DNA of 64,000 nucleotides from CAXXOK01 sp963675925 (GCA_963675925.2 CAXXIB010000004.1:1240001-1304000); one strand, 5' to 3'; positions 51,602 to 60,153 are shown, counted from the stretch's first letter. A program made the numbers and translations. Notes: generated by a model from the letters alone, not told the origin.

Positions 51602-52879
51602 ATGATGAAACGAAAATTCCCCCGCCGGGAACTGCTATTGTTTTTTATCATGGTAGGGGCAGCCGGGTTTGGCGCCGGACTCAGCGATTCGGTGTACGCC
51701 AACTACTTTAAGGAAGCCTTTCAGGTGACCACAACCCAGCGTGCGTTTATCGAAATTCCCCGGGAAATGCCGGGGCTTTTATGCGCGTTGGTCATTGCCG
51801 GGCTATCGGGCTGGGGCGACGCACGTTCCAGCCTTGTGGCGCAGATTTGCTCGTTTGTGGGTTTAATGGGGCTGGCGATCCTCGCGCCGAGCTATGGCAT
51901 CATGCTGCTTTTCCTGTTCATCAACTCCATGGGGATGCACCTGTCGATGCCGCTGAACGATTCCATTGGCATGAACATCGCCGAACCAGACAAGGTCGGC
52001 CGCCGGGTGGGGCAGTATGCCAGCGTGAAAACCATGATGGGTTTTGCCGCGGGCATTTTGGTGTTCCTGGGATTTCGGCTGAACTGGTTCTCGTTTAAAA
52101 CGCCGATCAACGTGCTGTTCCTCATCGGATCCGGTGCGTACTTGTTTGCAATTATCGCATCGGCGTTCCTGGTCAAGGCCAATGTGCCGGCGCTGTCAAC
52201 ACCGCACAAAAAGCGCCGTAAGTTCGTGTTCCGAAAAGAATATAAATATTATTATCTGTTGACCATGATCAGCGGCGTGCAAAAGCAAATCGCGCTGGTG
52301 TTCGGGTCTTGGGTCATTATTGAGCTGCTGGGGAAAAAGGCGGATACGATGTCGCTGCTGATGATTACAATCAGCTTTATCTCGATTTTCTTTATGAATC
52401 TGCTTGGCCGCTGGATTGACCGCTTCGGCGTTAAGAAGATGATGTATCTGGATGCGCTGACGTTTATTGGAATCTATGTTGTTTACGGCTTTGTGGTCTG
52501 GGGGATTACCGGCAATGTGATTTCCGGTACCTGGCCGGTACTTGCCATTTATGCCCTGTTTGTGATGGATAGGCTGTCGTTCAACATGACGATGGTCAAA
52601 TCGGTCTATTTGCGCTCGATTGCTGTTCATAAGGAAGAAATCACGTCAACTCTGTCCGCAGGGACAAGCCTGGACCACATTGTTGCCATTCTGGCTGCGC
52701 AGCTCAGCGGCGTGGTGTGGGTGGCCTGGGGCCCGCAGTGGGTGTTCTTCATTGCGGCGATCTTCTCGCTGGGTAACCTGTTTGTCGCCTGGAAGATACC
52801 AAACGACCGCCCCAACAAACTCGATCATTCCGCTGTGCTGGATACGGAGCGGGCGGCTGCGGCGATGATCGACGACTGA
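51602..52879 (+). CDS. MFS family transporter
   Basis: A 425-residue membrane protein with about twelve helices in two halves joined by a basic loop (HKKRRKFVFRKEYK, about 201-214). The conserved loop LGRWIDRFGVKKM between helices 8 and 9 is an MFS signature. There is no substrate clue. GGAGG lies 9 bases before the ATG at 51602 (a second ATG follows directly). It is a single-gene unit before the ribosomal cluster. Confidence 0.85.
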   Translation: MMKRKFPRRELLLFFIMVGAAGFGAGLSDSVYANYFKEAFQVTTTQRAFIEIPREMPGLLCALVIAGLSGWGDARSSLVAQICSFVGLMGLAILAPSYGIMLLFLFINSMGMHLSMPLNDSIGMNIAEPDKVGRRVGQYASVKTMMGFAAGILVFLGFRLNWFSFKTPINVLFLIGSGAYLFAIIASAFLVKANVPALSTPHKKRRKFVFRKEYKYYYLLTMISGVQKQIALVFGSWVIIELLGKKADTMSLLMITISFISIFFMNLLGRWIDRFGVKKMMYLDALTFIGIYVVYGFVVWGITGNVISGTWPVLAIYALFVMDRLSFNMTMVKSVYLRSIAVHKEEITSTLSAGTSLDHIVAILAAQLSGVVWVAWGPQWVFFIAAIFSLGNLFVAWKIPNDRPNKLDHSAVLDTERAAAAMIDD

Positions 52880-53222
52880 TCGGCCGACCCATAAGCCATG
52901 ATATTCGTTGTTGGCTGCGGCGGATTTACGCATCACTTACCTGCGAGTAAGCGCAGCGCAAACCCTTCTTGTTGCTTGGCATCTCACGCCTTGTGAACCG
53001 GCTGGAGTAGCGTATTGGCAAAGACTATAAAAGCGGTTAGTGACGCTAAATTATAATTTAAATATATCAAAAGTTGCTTTTAGCTGAAATCAATAGGCGA
53101 TTGAAAGCGTCTTGATAATAGGCACTCCCGGAGGCGTGTGCATAACGAAGCGCTGTATCGCCTATAAATCGGGGGATACACGGAAAGATTAGAAGAAATA
53201 TGGATAATAATCAAAATTTCCC
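52880..53222. other. non-coding gap before the S10 promoter
   Basis: It holds an AT-rich tract at about 53047-53070 and the inverted repeat at 53093-53165. No coding frame or clear terminator for the MFS gene was found. Confidence 0.5.
53093..53165. repeat. inverted repeat that could close a 73-base RNA element
   Basis: ATAGGCGAT (53093-53101) and ATCGCCTAT (53157-53165) are perfect complements. The enclosed part has GGCAC and GTGTGC halves that may form an inner hairpin. It could be a small RNA or a binding site; no known class is recognised. Confidence 0.4.
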
Positions 53223-53251
53223 TTGCTTTCCATCCTGATTTCTACTATAAT
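53223..53251 (+). promoter_or_regulatory. S10 operon promoter
   Basis: TTGCTT (53223-53228), 17 bases, TATAAT (53246-53251). The predicted start near 53258 leaves a leader of about 254 bases before rpsJ. Confidence 0.85.
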
Positions 53252-53257
53252 AACAAA

Positions 53258-53495
53258 GCTGTCTGTTTTGAAGGCGAAGTATGTCCAAATGGGCATTTGA
53301 TAAGGCTTTCATAGGGATGAACCGGTAAGTTGCCGCCAGGGCCATGGCGGGTAATTATCGGGGACCAGCCCGGAAATCGGGCGACAGATTGGGTACGGAC
53401 CGGTGGTTTGCCCTGTTAAGGGGCTAAGGCGGCTAGGCCGCCTTGCCGAAAGACTAGGGTGGGCACACACGGCACGGTGTACTTGAATCAGAAAT
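53258..53495 (+). promoter_or_regulatory. structured 5' leader of the S10 operon
   Basis: Four stems can be read directly: CCGCCA/TGGCGG (53333-53350), GCCCG/CGGGC (53368-53382), GCCC/GGGC (53410-53424) and the perfect 8-bp AAGGCGGC/GCCGCCTT (53426-53444). ACCGGT at 53321-53326 can pair with ACCGGT at 53399-53404, closing the first two stems into a multi-branched element. It carries no long open frame. By analogy with S10 leaders that bind L4, it may be an autoregulatory ribosomal protein site; the class is not recognised. Confidence 0.6.
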
Positions 53496-53511
53496 CAAGG
53501 GAGGTAAAATA

Positions 53512-53826
53512 ATGGCCAAGCAGAAAATCCGCATCAAGCTCAAGGCGTATGAGCACACTCTCATCGATCAGTCCGCAGAGAGAATCGTAGACACCGCCAA
53601 GCGGACCGGCGCGCGCGTATCGGGGCCCATTCCCCTGCCCACAGAGAAGGAGATTGTAACCATTCTCCGCGCACCTCATAAGTATAAGGACAGCCGCGAG
53701 CAGTTCGAAATGCGCACGCACAAACGCCTGATCGACATTTTGAACCCCAATCCTCGCACGGTTGACGCGATGATGAAGCTTGATCTACCCGCCGGTGTGG
53801 AAATCGAGATCAAGCTCAATGATTAA
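53512..53826 (+). CDS. rpsJ: 30S ribosomal protein S10
   Basis: First gene of the S10-spc cluster; S10 sits in the small subunit head and is also NusE in antitermination. The 104-residue protein KIRIKLKAYEHTLIDQSAER, then GPIPLPTEKE and HKRLIDILNPNPRTVDAMMK, is typical and complete. GGGAGG lies before the ATG. A long structured leader precedes it, so control of the whole cluster probably acts here. Confidence 0.98.
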   Translation: MAKQKIRIKLKAYEHTLIDQSAERIVDTAKRTGARVSGPIPLPTEKEIVTILRAPHKYKDSREQFEMRTHKRLIDILNPNPRTVDAMMKLDLPAGVEIEIKLND

Positions 53827-53842
53827 GCAGGAGGCAGTTATC

Positions 53843-54487
53843 ATGAAAAAAGCGATCGTAGGAAAAAAGATCGGCATGACGCAGGTCTTTACCGATGACG
53901 GCCGCCTCGTTCCCGTAACCGTGGTAGAGGCCGGTCCCTGCAAAGTAGTGCAGAAAAAGAACGTCGAGACCGACGGCTATGAAGCCGTACAGGTTGGCTT
54001 TGACGTGATCGCGGAAAACCGCGTGAAGAAACTCGTGTCCAAGCCCCAGATCGGGCATTTTAAAAAGGCCGGCGTTGCGCCCGCCCGTCACCTGCAGGAG
54101 CTTAAGCTCGACAACGCTGCCGAACTGGAAGTCGGCAACGAGTTGACGGTTGCGCAGTTTGAAGCTGGCGACAAGCTGGACGTGTCCGGCATCACCAAGG
54201 GCCATGGCTTTACCGGCACCATTTATCGCTGGAACCAGCACACTGGCCCCATGACGCACGGTTCCAAGTATCACCGCGGTGTCGGCTCCTTAGGTGCCAA
54301 CTCCGATCCTTCCCGTGTTTTCAAAAATAAGCACATGCCCGGCCACTATGGCGTGGAGCGCGTAACGGTGCAAAATCTTGAACTCGTCAAGATCGATACC
54401 GAACGCAACCTGCTCCTCATCAAGGGCGCGGTGCCCGGTCCCAACGGCAGCCTGCTCATCGTACGTAGCGCTGTCAAGGGCGCCTGA
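53843..54487 (+). CDS. rplC: 50S ribosomal protein L3
   Basis: L3 is an early assembly protein near the peptidyl transferase centre. The ATG at 53843 (MKKAIVGKKIGMTQVF) has GGAGG 9 bases ahead; the longer upstream frame overlaps rpsJ and is not used. Characteristic segments are GHGFTGTIYRWNQHTGPMTH and PSRVFKNKHMPGHYG. Length is 214 residues. It lies 16 bases after rpsJ. Confidence 0.98.
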   Translation: MKKAIVGKKIGMTQVFTDDGRLVPVTVVEAGPCKVVQKKNVETDGYEAVQVGFDVIAENRVKKLVSKPQIGHFKKAGVAPARHLQELKLDNAAELEVGNELTVAQFEAGDKLDVSGITKGHGFTGTIYRWNQHTGPMTHGSKYHRGVGSLGANSDPSRVFKNKHMPGHYGVERVTVQNLELVKIDTERNLLLIKGAVPGPNGSLLIVRSAVKGA

Positions 54488-54515
54488 TCAAGCTCGATTG
54501 AAGGAGGAATTATCC

Positions 54516-55139
54516 ATGCCAAAGACTGCTCTTTATAATATGGAAGGAAAACAGGTCGGCGAGGTAGAGCTGAGCGACGCGATTTTCGCAGCGCCCGTGC
54601 ACACCGCAGCCATGCACCTTGTGGTCCGTTCCATCCTGGCCAATCAGCGCCAGGGCACCCAGTCCGCACTGACCCGTAACGAAGTCAGAGGCGGCGGCCG
54701 TAAAATCTACCGCCAAAAGGGTACCGGTCGCGCACGCCATCATGGCAACCGCGCACCCCAGTTCGCCCACGGCGGCGTGGTGTTTGCACCCAAACCCCGC
54801 GATTACGTGATCAAGGTTCCCAAGAAGGTTCGCCGTCTTGCGTTTAAGTCGGCGCTGACCTCCAAGCTGCAAGCCGCAGAAATCATCGTGGTGGACGAGC
54901 TCAAACTCAAAGAGGCCAAGACCAAGCAGATGGTTGCGTTCCTTAAAGGCTTTGAACTCAACAACACCACGCTTTTGGTGCTCCCCGGCCGCGACGAGAC
55001 CGTACTGCGTGCTTCGGGTAATATCCCCAAGCTCCAGACCCTCTATGTCAACACCCTCAACGTGTACGACATTCTCAAAGCCGGCAAGATCATCCTCACG
55101 CAGGAAGCCCTCAAAGGGGTAGAGGAGGTTTTCGCATGA
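54516..55139 (+). CDS. rplD: 50S ribosomal protein L4
   Basis: L4 lines the exit tunnel and is the classical S10 operon autoregulator in gamma-proteobacteria. The ATG at 54516 (MPKTALYNMEGKQVGEVELS) follows AAGGAGG. The tunnel loop RGGGRKIYRQKGTGRARHHG is intact. Length is 207 residues. Its stop overlaps the rplW start as ATGA. The upstream frame has no ribosome binding site and was not used. Confidence 0.97.
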   Translation: MPKTALYNMEGKQVGEVELSDAIFAAPVHTAAMHLVVRSILANQRQGTQSALTRNEVRGGGRKIYRQKGTGRARHHGNRAPQFAHGGVVFAPKPRDYVIKVPKKVRRLAFKSALTSKLQAAEIIVVDELKLKEAKTKQMVAFLKGFELNNTTLLVLPGRDETVLRASGNIPKLQTLYVNTLNVYDILKAGKIILTQEALKGVEEVFA

Positions 55140-55435
55140 AACATCCGCACGACGTAATTATCCGCCCGGTCTTGACTGAGGCATCCTATGAAGGCATCCC
55201 CCAGAAACGCTACGCGTTTGTTGTGGATGTCAACGCAAACAAGACCGAGATCAAACTCGCCCTGGAAAAAATCTTCAAGGGCATCGAGGTCCAGAAGGTC
55301 AACATCGTCCGCACGATTGGTAAAATCAAGCGGCAGGGTCGCACCCAGGGCCGTACACCCGAGATTAAAAAGGCCTACGTTACACTCAAAGAGAGCTCCA
55401 AGCCTATCGAGTTCTTCGAAGGCATGGCCGAATAA
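55136..55435 (+). CDS. rplW: 50S ribosomal protein L23
   Basis: L23 sits at the tunnel exit and docks SRP and trigger factor. The 99-residue protein has the usual DVIIRPVLTEASYE start and the KIKRQGRTQGRTPEIKKAYV loop. The start overlaps the rplD stop by four bases; GAGGAGG lies inside the end of rplD. Confidence 0.97.
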   Translation: MKHPHDVIIRPVLTEASYEGIPQKRYAFVVDVNANKTEIKLALEKIFKGIEVQKVNIVRTIGKIKRQGRTQGRTPEIKKAYVTLKESSKPIEFFEGMAE

Positions 55436-55453
55436 AGCAGGGAGGAAAGTATC

Positions 55454-56284
55454 ATGGCAATCCGCGTATACAAGCCAACCTCGCCCGCCCGCCGCTTTAT
55501 GTCGGTGTTGACGTACGAGGAAATTACAGCCAAGAAGCCTGAAAAGTCGCTGATCGAGATCAAGAAAAAGCATTCCGGTCGCAACAAGCAGGGCAAGATT
55601 ACCGTTCGCCATAAGGGCGGCGGCACCCGCGTGTATTACCGCAAGATCGACTTTAAGCGCGACAAGGTGGAAATCCCCGCCAAGGTTGCGACCATTGAGT
55701 ACGATCCCAACCGCTCGGCGTTCATCGCGCTACTCAACTATGCAGACGGCGAAAAGCGTTACATCCTGGCGCCTGAAGGCCTCAAGGTCGGCGACAAGGT
55801 AATTAGCTCCACGTCCGCCGATATTATGCCCGGTAATGCGCTGCCCATTGCAAGCATCCCCGTCGGCACGCTGATCCACAATGTGGAAATCAAAGCCGGC
55901 CGCGGCGGCCAGATGGTCCGCTCCGCCGGATTGTCGGCCCAGTTGATGGCCAAGGAAAACGGCTATGCCCTGGTGCGCCTGCCTTCGGGCGAGCAGCGCA
56001 AGGTGCCGCTCAATGCCAAAGCCACCATCGGCGTCGTAGGCAACTCCGACCATGAAAACGTTCGCATCGGTAAAGCCGGCCGTACCCGTCACATGGGTAT
56101 CCGCCCCACCGTTCGCGGCGTCGTCATGAACCCGGTGGACCACCCTCACGGCGGCGGCGAAGGCAAAAGCCCTGTGGGTATGCCCGCTCCTGTTACTCCC
56201 TGGGGTAAGGTTGCGCTGGGTCTCAAGACCAGAAAGCACAAGAAATACTCCAATAAGCTAATCGTCAAACGTGCGGGCAAATAG
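55454..56284 (+). CDS. rplB: 50S ribosomal protein L2
   Basis: L2 is a core protein needed for subunit joining and the peptidyl transferase centre. The 276-residue protein has AIRVYKPTSPARRFMS at the start, RNKQGKITVRHKGGGTRVYY, and the functional histidine loop MNPVDHPHGGGEGKSPVG near the C-terminus. GGGAGG precedes the ATG. Confidence 0.98.
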   Translation: MAIRVYKPTSPARRFMSVLTYEEITAKKPEKSLIEIKKKHSGRNKQGKITVRHKGGGTRVYYRKIDFKRDKVEIPAKVATIEYDPNRSAFIALLNYADGEKRYILAPEGLKVGDKVISSTSADIMPGNALPIASIPVGTLIHNVEIKAGRGGQMVRSAGLSAQLMAKENGYALVRLPSGEQRKVPLNAKATIGVVGNSDHENVRIGKAGRTRHMGIRPTVRGVVMNPVDHPHGGGEGKSPVGMPAPVTPWGKVALGLKTRKHKKYSNKLIVKRAGK

Positions 56285-56314
56285 CGCCCGGCAGAGGAAG
56301 GAGGAAGCCCATCC

Positions 56315-56593
56315 ATGAGTCGTTCCATTAAAAAGGGACCTTTCGTACAAGAAGCGCTCCTAAAGCGCGTTGAGGAAATGAACGTATCGGGCAAGAAAGT
56401 GGTTTTGAAGACGTGGTCACGCGCCTCCACCATTTTTCCTGATTTTGTCGGACACACCATCGCCGTGCACGACGGCAGAAAGCATGTGCCCGTTTACATC
56501 ACCGAAGACATGGTCGGTCACAAGCTGGGTGAATTCGCACCCACCAGAATGTACCGCGGCCACTCGGGCGAGAAATCGTCCGGCGGCAAATAA
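56315..56593 (+). CDS. rpsS: 30S ribosomal protein S19
   Basis: S19 lies in the subunit head and pairs with S13. The 92-residue protein SRSIKKGPFVQEALLKRVEE, WSRASTIFPDFVGHTIAVHD and GEFAPTRMYRGHSGEK is typical. AAGGAGG precedes the ATG. It lies 30 bases after rplB. Confidence 0.97.
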   Translation: MSRSIKKGPFVQEALLKRVEEMNVSGKKVVLKTWSRASTIFPDFVGHTIAVHDGRKHVPVYITEDMVGHKLGEFAPTRMYRGHSGEKSSGGK

Positions 56594-56611
56594 GCGGGAG
56601 GAGGAAGAAAC

Positions 56612-56998
56612 ATGGCAACCAGAGTGCAGAAAAAAGCGGAGAAGCATATGGCAGAGCGGGACACCCGTCCTTCGGCTCACGCAAAGTATGTCCGCATTTC
56701 CTCCCGTAAGGTGCAGATCGTTGTGAACCTGATTCGCGGTAAGAATGTGGACGATGCGCTGGCAATTTTGAAGTTCACCCCCAAAGCAGCCTCGCCTGTG
56801 GTGGAAAAACTTTTGAACAGTGCGATCGCAAACGCCGTCAACAACAACGAGATGGATCGTTCCGCGCTGTATGTAGCGGAAGTTTACGCCAACCCCGGTC
56901 CCACGCTTAAACGCTGGATCGCCCGCTCGCGCGGCAGCGCTTCTCCCATTTTGAAGCGCACCAGCCACATCAGCGTGGTACTCGACCAGAAAGCTTAA
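56612..56998 (+). CDS. rplV: 50S ribosomal protein L22
   Basis: L22 extends a loop into the exit tunnel. The 128-residue protein has the core AKYVRISSRKVQIVVNLIRG and the C-terminal RSRGSASPILKRTSHISVVL. The first 20 residues (ATRVQKKAEKHMAERDTRPS) extend beyond the 110-residue minimum; a GGAGGAGG site supports this start. Confidence 0.97.
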   Translation: MATRVQKKAEKHMAERDTRPSAHAKYVRISSRKVQIVVNLIRGKNVDDALAILKFTPKAASPVVEKLLNSAIANAVNNNEMDRSALYVAEVYANPGPTLKRWIARSRGSASPILKRTSHISVVLDQKA

Positions 56999-57010
56999 GG
57001 AGGCAGCAGA

Positions 57011-57679
57011 ATGGGTCAGAAAGTCAATCCCCATGGCGCTCGCGTTGGCGTAATCTTTAACTGGAGCACGCGTTGGTACGCGAATAAGAAGGACTTTGCA
57101 TCAAACCTTGCAGAGGATTTCAAGCTTCGCAAGATGCTCAAGGATAAGTATTATCAGACCGGTATCAGCCATATTGATATCGAACGCAGCGCTAACCGCG
57201 TTACCATCAACATTTTCACCGCCAAGCCCGGTATGATTATCGGCCGCGGCGGCGCGGGCATCGAAGCCCTGAAGCGCGATATTGACGCGTTCATGGGTAA
57301 GCCCGCCAATATCAATATCATGGAAATCAAAGTGCCCGAGACCAACGCACAGCTGGTGGCCGAAAACATCGCCCAGCAGCTGGAAAAGCGTATCTCGTTC
57401 CGCCGCGCGATGAAGCAGTCCATGCAGCGCGCCATGAAAGCCGGCGCCAAAGGCATCAAGACCGCTGTCGCAGGCCGTCTCAACGGCGCGGACATTGCCC
57501 GCTCCGAGCACTACCATGAAGGGTCTATCCCGCTGCAAACGCTGCGCGCCGATATTGACTATGGGTTCGCAGAAGCAAAGACCACCTACGGCCGCCTGGG
57601 CGTGAAGGTGTGGATTTACAAAGGCCAGCGCCTGCCCCAGGCCAAACGTATCCAGGGCGCGCCCAAAGGAGGCATATAA
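57011..57679 (+). CDS. rpsC: 30S ribosomal protein S3
   Basis: S3 forms part of the mRNA entry channel and helicase. The 222-residue protein starts GQKVNPHGARVGVIFNWSTR. The KH domain motif is IIGRGGAGIEALKRDI and the C-terminal segment GRLGVKVWIYKGQRLPQ is normal. AAGGAGG lies 7 bases before the ATG, 12 bases after rplV. Confidence 0.98.
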   Translation: MGQKVNPHGARVGVIFNWSTRWYANKKDFASNLAEDFKLRKMLKDKYYQTGISHIDIERSANRVTINIFTAKPGMIIGRGGAGIEALKRDIDAFMGKPANINIMEIKVPETNAQLVAENIAQQLEKRISFRRAMKQSMQRAMKAGAKGIKTAVAGRLNGADIARSEHYHEGSIPLQTLRADIDYGFAEAKTTYGRLGVKVWIYKGQRLPQAKRIQGAPKGGI

Positions 57680-57682
57680 GCG

Positions 57683-58120
57683 ATGTTAATGCCAAAGAGA
57701 GTCAAACGCCGCCGTGTATTCCGCGGCCGCATGAAGGGCAGAGCACAGCGCGGCAACTTTATCGCCTACGGTGAATTCGGGTTGGTCGCTACCGAGCCCT
57801 CCTGGGTAACCAGCCAGCAAATCGAAGCTGCCCGTATCGCCCTGACCCGTCACACCAAGCGTGGTGGTCAGGTTTGGATCAAGATTTTCCCTGACAAGCC
57901 TGTAACCGAAAAGCCCGCCGAAACCCGCATGGGTTCTGGTAAAGGCTCGCCGGAGTACTGGGTAGCCGTTGTTAAGCCCGACCGTGTATTGTTTGAAATC
58001 GCGGGCGTGCCTGAACCCATTGCCAGAGAAGCCCTGCGTCTTGCCGGGCACAAACTGCCGCTCAAGACCAAGATCATACAGCGGATGGACACTATGAATG
58101 AAGCGGGTGGTGAAGCATAA
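57683..58120 (+). CDS. rplP: 50S ribosomal protein L16
   Basis: L16 helps organise the A-site tRNA region. The 145-residue protein begins MLMPKRVKRRRVFRGRMKGR and has GKGSPEYWVAVVKPDRVLFE and the AREALRLAGHKLPLKTKI end. AAAGGAGG is 10 bases before the ATG at 57683. It lies 3 bases after rpsC and overlaps rpmC by one base. Confidence 0.97.
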   Translation: MLMPKRVKRRRVFRGRMKGRAQRGNFIAYGEFGLVATEPSWVTSQQIEAARIALTRHTKRGGQVWIKIFPDKPVTEKPAETRMGSGKGSPEYWVAVVKPDRVLFEIAGVPEPIAREALRLAGHKLPLKTKIIQRMDTMNEAGGEA

Positions 58121-58317
58121 TGAAGGCCAACGATCTTCAAGCCATGAACACAACTGAGCTTCAGACTAAAGTTTCTGAGCTTAAGGAAGAGCTGTTCAAC
58201 CTTCGTTTTCAGCTTGCGACCGGCCAGCTGGAAAACACCATGGTCATCAAAGGCGTCAAACGCGATATCGCCCGTTGCTTGACCGTCCTTCGTCAACTGG
58301 AACAAAAAAACGCGTGA
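58120..58317 (+). CDS. rpmC: 50S ribosomal protein L29
   Basis: L29 packs near L23 at the tunnel exit. The 65-residue helical hairpin MKANDLQAMNTTELQTKVSE, LFNLRFQLATGQLENT and the KRDIARCLTVLRQ end match the family. It overlaps the rplP stop as TAATG with only a weak ribosome binding site, so translational coupling is likely. Confidence 0.95.
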   Translation: MKANDLQAMNTTELQTKVSELKEELFNLRFQLATGQLENTMVIKGVKRDIARCLTVLRQLEQKNA

Positions 58318-58358
58318 GCATTCGCGCTTGACTGATTATGAAGGAGGAAGCCGCTTCC

Positions 58359-58619
58359 ATGTCTGAACAAAGAGGACTTCGCAAAACCCGCGAAGGCATT
58401 GTCATCAGCGATAAGATGGATAAGACCATCGTTGTTGAAGTCAAAACCCGCGTACGCCATCCGCTGTATGGCAAAATCATGAACCAGTCCACTAAGCTGA
58501 AGGTGCATGATGAAAACAACGAATGCGGTATCGGCGATACCGTTTCCGTGATGGAGACCCGCCCGCTGTCCAGATCCAAGCGTTGGCGTCTGGTCGAAAT
58601 CGTCGAAAAGGCGAAATAA
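58359..58619 (+). CDS. rpsQ: 30S ribosomal protein S17
   Basis: S17 is an early small-subunit OB-fold protein. I place the start at ATG 58359 (MSEQRGLRKTREGIVISDKM), with AAGGAGG 12 bases ahead; the upstream ATG at 58338 lies before that site. KTRVRHPLYGKI and the ETRPLSRSKRWRLVEIVEKA end are characteristic. Length is 86 residues. Confidence 0.96.
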   Translation: MSEQRGLRKTREGIVISDKMDKTIVVEVKTRVRHPLYGKIMNQSTKLKVHDENNECGIGDTVSVMETRPLSRSKRWRLVEIVEKAK

Positions 58620-58632
58620 GGAGGAAACCCGT

Positions 58633-59001
58633 ATGATCCAGCCGCAAACGCGACTTAAAGTAGCCGATAATTCCGGCGCTAAAGAAATCATGTGCATCCG
58701 CGTGCTCGGCGGTTCGTTCCGCAGAGCGGGCAGCGTGGGCGACGTGATTGTGGCCAGCGTGAAAACCGCTAACCCCGGCAGCGCGGTGAAGAAGGGCGAC
58801 GTAATTAAAGCCGTTATCGTCCGTCAACACAAAGAGATCCGCCGCCAGGACGGCAGCTATATTCGCTTTGACGATAATGCAGCCGTACTCATCAACGACG
58901 AAAAGCTGCCAAGGGGCACCCGTATTTTCGGGCCCGTGGCGCGCGAGCTCCGCGAGAAGGCGTATATGAAGATCGTCTCGCTGGCGCCCGAAGTACTGTA
59001 A
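58633..59001 (+). CDS. rplN: 50S ribosomal protein L14
   Basis: L14 forms intersubunit bridges. The 122-residue protein MIQPQTRLKVADNSGAKEIM, KGDVIKAVIVRQHKEIRRQD and FGPVARELREKAYMKIVSLA is entirely typical. AAGGAGG lies before the ATG, 13 bases after rpsQ. Confidence 0.98.
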   Translation: MIQPQTRLKVADNSGAKEIMCIRVLGGSFRRAGSVGDVIVASVKTANPGSAVKKGDVIKAVIVRQHKEIRRQDGSYIRFDDNAAVLINDEKLPRGTRIFGPVARELREKAYMKIVSLAPEVL

Positions 59002-59014
59002 GGAGGGAGAACGA

Positions 59015-59362
59015 ATGAAGGTTCACGTCAAAAAGAACGATCAGGTCGTTGTCATCTCCGGGCCTGAGAGCATCAAAGGCAAACAGGGTAAGGTTCTTAC
59101 CGTTTTGCCCGATGACAACAAGGTTGTTGTCGAAGGTGTCGCTTATGTAAGCAAACACCAAAAATCCCGTCGCCAGGGCCAACCGGGCGGCATCTACCAG
59201 AAAGAGCGCGCGCTGGATGCGTCCAACGTCATGCTCATCTGCCCCAAGTGCGGCAAAGCCTCACGCATCGGTAAAAAGGAAGTCGAAAAAGAAACCGACA
59301 AGGGGACCATGAAAAAGACCAGAGTCCGCGTGTGCAAACGCTGCAACGCGGAAATCGAGTAA
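59015..59362 (+). CDS. rplX: 50S ribosomal protein L24
   Basis: L24 starts large-subunit assembly. The KOW motif is VHVKKNDQVVVISGPESIKG and KQGKVLTV. The C-terminal part carries two Cys pairs (CPKCGKASR and CKRCN), a zinc-type version of the protein. Length is 115 residues. AAGGAGGG precedes the ATG. Confidence 0.97.
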   Translation: MKVHVKKNDQVVVISGPESIKGKQGKVLTVLPDDNKVVVEGVAYVSKHQKSRRQGQPGGIYQKERALDASNVMLICPKCGKASRIGKKEVEKETDKGTMKKTRVRVCKRCNAEIE

Positions 59363-59376
59363 GGAGGTTCGGCTGA

Positions 59377-59919
59377 ATGGCAACACGGTTAAAGGAAAAG
59401 TTCCAAAACGAAGCCGCACCTGCACTCAAGCAGAAATTCGGCTACAAGAACGACATGGAGATCCCCAAGATCCACAAAGTCGTTATCAACATGGGCCTGG
59501 GCGACTGTAAGGAAAACGCCAAAGCGCTGGAAACAGCCGTGGCAGAACTCACCCAGATCGCAGGGCAGAAACCCATGATCACCAAAGCGCGCAAGTCTGT
59601 GGCAAACTTTAAGCTTCGCCAGGGCATGAGCGTGGGCGCGAAGGTCACCCTCCGCGGCCAGCGCATGGACGAGTTCGTTGACAAGCTTGTCAATATCGTT
59701 CTTCCGCGCGTGCGCGACTTCCGCGGCGTATCCACCAAGGCCTTTGACGGCCGTGGCAACTACGCCCTGGCATTGCGCGACCAGCTGATCTTCCCCGAAA
59801 TCAACTATGATAAGGTGGATAAGATCCGCGGTATGGAAATTATTTTCGTTACTTCGGCGAAGACCGATGAGGAATGCAAAGAGCTTTTGACCCTCCTCGG
59901 CATGCCGTACGCTTCGTAA
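59377..59919 (+). CDS. rplE: 50S ribosomal protein L5
   Basis: L5 binds 5S rRNA in the central protuberance. The 180-residue protein has IPKIHKVVINMGLGDCKEN, GQKPMITKARKSVANFKLRQ, and the NYDKVDKIRGMEIIFVTSAK end. AAGGAGG precedes the ATG, 14 bases after rplX. Confidence 0.98.
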   Translation: MATRLKEKFQNEAAPALKQKFGYKNDMEIPKIHKVVINMGLGDCKENAKALETAVAELTQIAGQKPMITKARKSVANFKLRQGMSVGAKVTLRGQRMDEFVDKLVNIVLPRVRDFRGVSTKAFDGRGNYALALRDQLIFPEINYDKVDKIRGMEIIFVTSAKTDEECKELLTLLGMPYAS

Positions 59920-59940
59920 GTACAGAAGGGAGACAACATC

Positions 59941-60126
59941 GTGGCAAAGACAAGCATGAAGATTAAGCAGGCACGCCCCGCAAAATTCTCCACTCGGGCT
60001 TACACGCGCTGCAACCTGTGCGGACGTCCGCATTCGGTTTTGCGCAAGTATGGCATCTGCCGCATCTGCTTCAGAGAACTGGCATACAAAGGCCAGATCC
60101 CAGGCGTCCGCAAAGCCAGCTGGTAA
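59941..60126 (+). CDS. rpsN: 30S ribosomal protein S14, zinc-binding type Z
   Basis: The 61-residue short S14 common in Gram-positive bacteria. The four cysteines of the zinc site lie in CNLCGRPH and GICRICFRELA (CxxC-x12-CxxC). The start is GTG at 59941 after AAGGGAG. This short form implies a zinc-free long paralogue may exist elsewhere in the genome for zinc limitation; none is in the window. Confidence 0.97.
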   Translation: MAKTSMKIKQARPAKFSTRAYTRCNLCGRPHSVLRKYGICRICFRELAYKGQIPGVRKASW

Positions 60127-60153
60127 GCGGAACGGAACAAAGGAGGTTTTCCC

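Noticed and set aside
53258..53495. Identification of the S10 leader as RNase P RNA, tmRNA, SRP RNA or a cobalamin, THF or c-di-GMP riboswitch
   Set aside because: I compared the core motifs of each from memory and none fits; only local CCGGT-like resemblances were seen.
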